From Paraglaciecola arctica (GTDB lineage: Bacteria; Pseudomonadota; Gammaproteobacteria; Enterobacterales; Alteromonadaceae): 64,000 nt of DNA. The DNA lies in assembly GCF_018861065.1 (NCBI RefSeq), contig NZ_JAHKQO010000015.1:124001-188000 (forward strand). The letters run 5' to 3'. How positions within the stretch are numbered: position 1 is the stretch's first letter; every line of letters begins with the position of its first letter. Of the stretch, positions 63,947 through 64,000 are shown piece by piece. The translations under genes were made by a program, and so were the position numbers. The notes under the pieces are model-generated. The model had not been told where the DNA came from. It saw only the letters and a program-made list of their open reading frames with translations, and searched no databases.

Positions 63947-64000
63947 AAGCCGATCTAACGGCCTAAAATTAAATCTGTTACCCCAAAAAAACCATATAAA

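Noticed and set aside
1-64000. tRNA or rRNA genes
   Set aside because: No cloverleaf arms, TPsiC-like GGTTCGA segments in context, or rRNA signatures were found on either strand by reading.

Overview
The window reads as chromosomal DNA (AT-rich) from a marine gammaproteobacterium of the Alteromonadales, probably near Glaciecola/Paraglaciecola. This rests on gene order (ccoNOQP-ccoH-ccoI-ccoS-TauE near uspE and ttcA), a CobB-type sirtuin, a DUF2987 protein and codon style. The genus is inference; no rRNA or tRNA gene was seen.

Layout. (1) 1-6100: 3' part of malate synthase G with an overlapping TetR regulator, then a co-directional run of cobB, a LysE-type exporter, an unknown membrane protein, a Bax-like glucosaminidase and a DUF2987 protein. 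(2) 6160-17000, minus strand: a DUF1232 protein, an RssA-like patatin, ttcA, uspE, and the full cbb3 oxidase locus including the 57-residue ccoQ. The fnr and ccoG genes often found in this cluster are missing. (3) 17176-20805: an unknown exported protein, a Fur-boxed pair of bacterioferritins that split heme and ferroxidase functions, a Kef-type antiporter and a coiled-coil protein. (4) 21257-31169: a type VI secretion effector module without structural genes: VgrG, DUF6484, DUF4150 (PAAR-like), a thiolase-like protein, an AHH/HNH-type nuclease effector, two tandem Imm11/DUF1629 immunity paralogues, an Imm49-like protein, a 53-residue membrane protein, TIGR02270 and DUF2169. (5) 31170-39860: an orphan gene beside CATGAT palindromes, about 1 kb of decayed sequence, and a 2133-residue STAND-type NTPase with a Cap4-like N-terminal nuclease, probably an Avs-like anti-phage protein, whose N-terminal codons lie behind an apparent frameshift or an AUU start.

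(6) 39861-63892 holds ion transport, stress and redox functions: CorA, a GNAT and a coiled-coil protein behind an FNR-type box, a Ca/Na antiporter, an LtaS-like sulfatase preceded by a 15-bp inverted repeat, a BigR/SqrR-like repressor with an RND pump, rhodanese and DUF2892 protein, a universal stress protein, a cysteine-poor FNR homologue, a FixLJ-like two-component pair whose PAS domain lacks the heme histidine, a receiver with Glu at the phospho-acceptor position, CbpA/CbpM, an Stv-like protein, MscS, a Na/Pi cotransporter, a dicarboxylate/amino-acid symporter and NDH-2. A RAYT-like transposase relic with REP-like palindromes and eight 29-bp tandem repeats lies at 56466-57037.

How they fit. 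The cbb3 oxidase, UspE, FNR homologue, FixLJ-like pair and NDH-2 suggest life across oxygen gradients, but the local regulators have lost the classical oxygen-sensing ligands and so probably read other signals. The T6SS module and the STAND protein form an adjoining offence/defence block between housekeeping regions.
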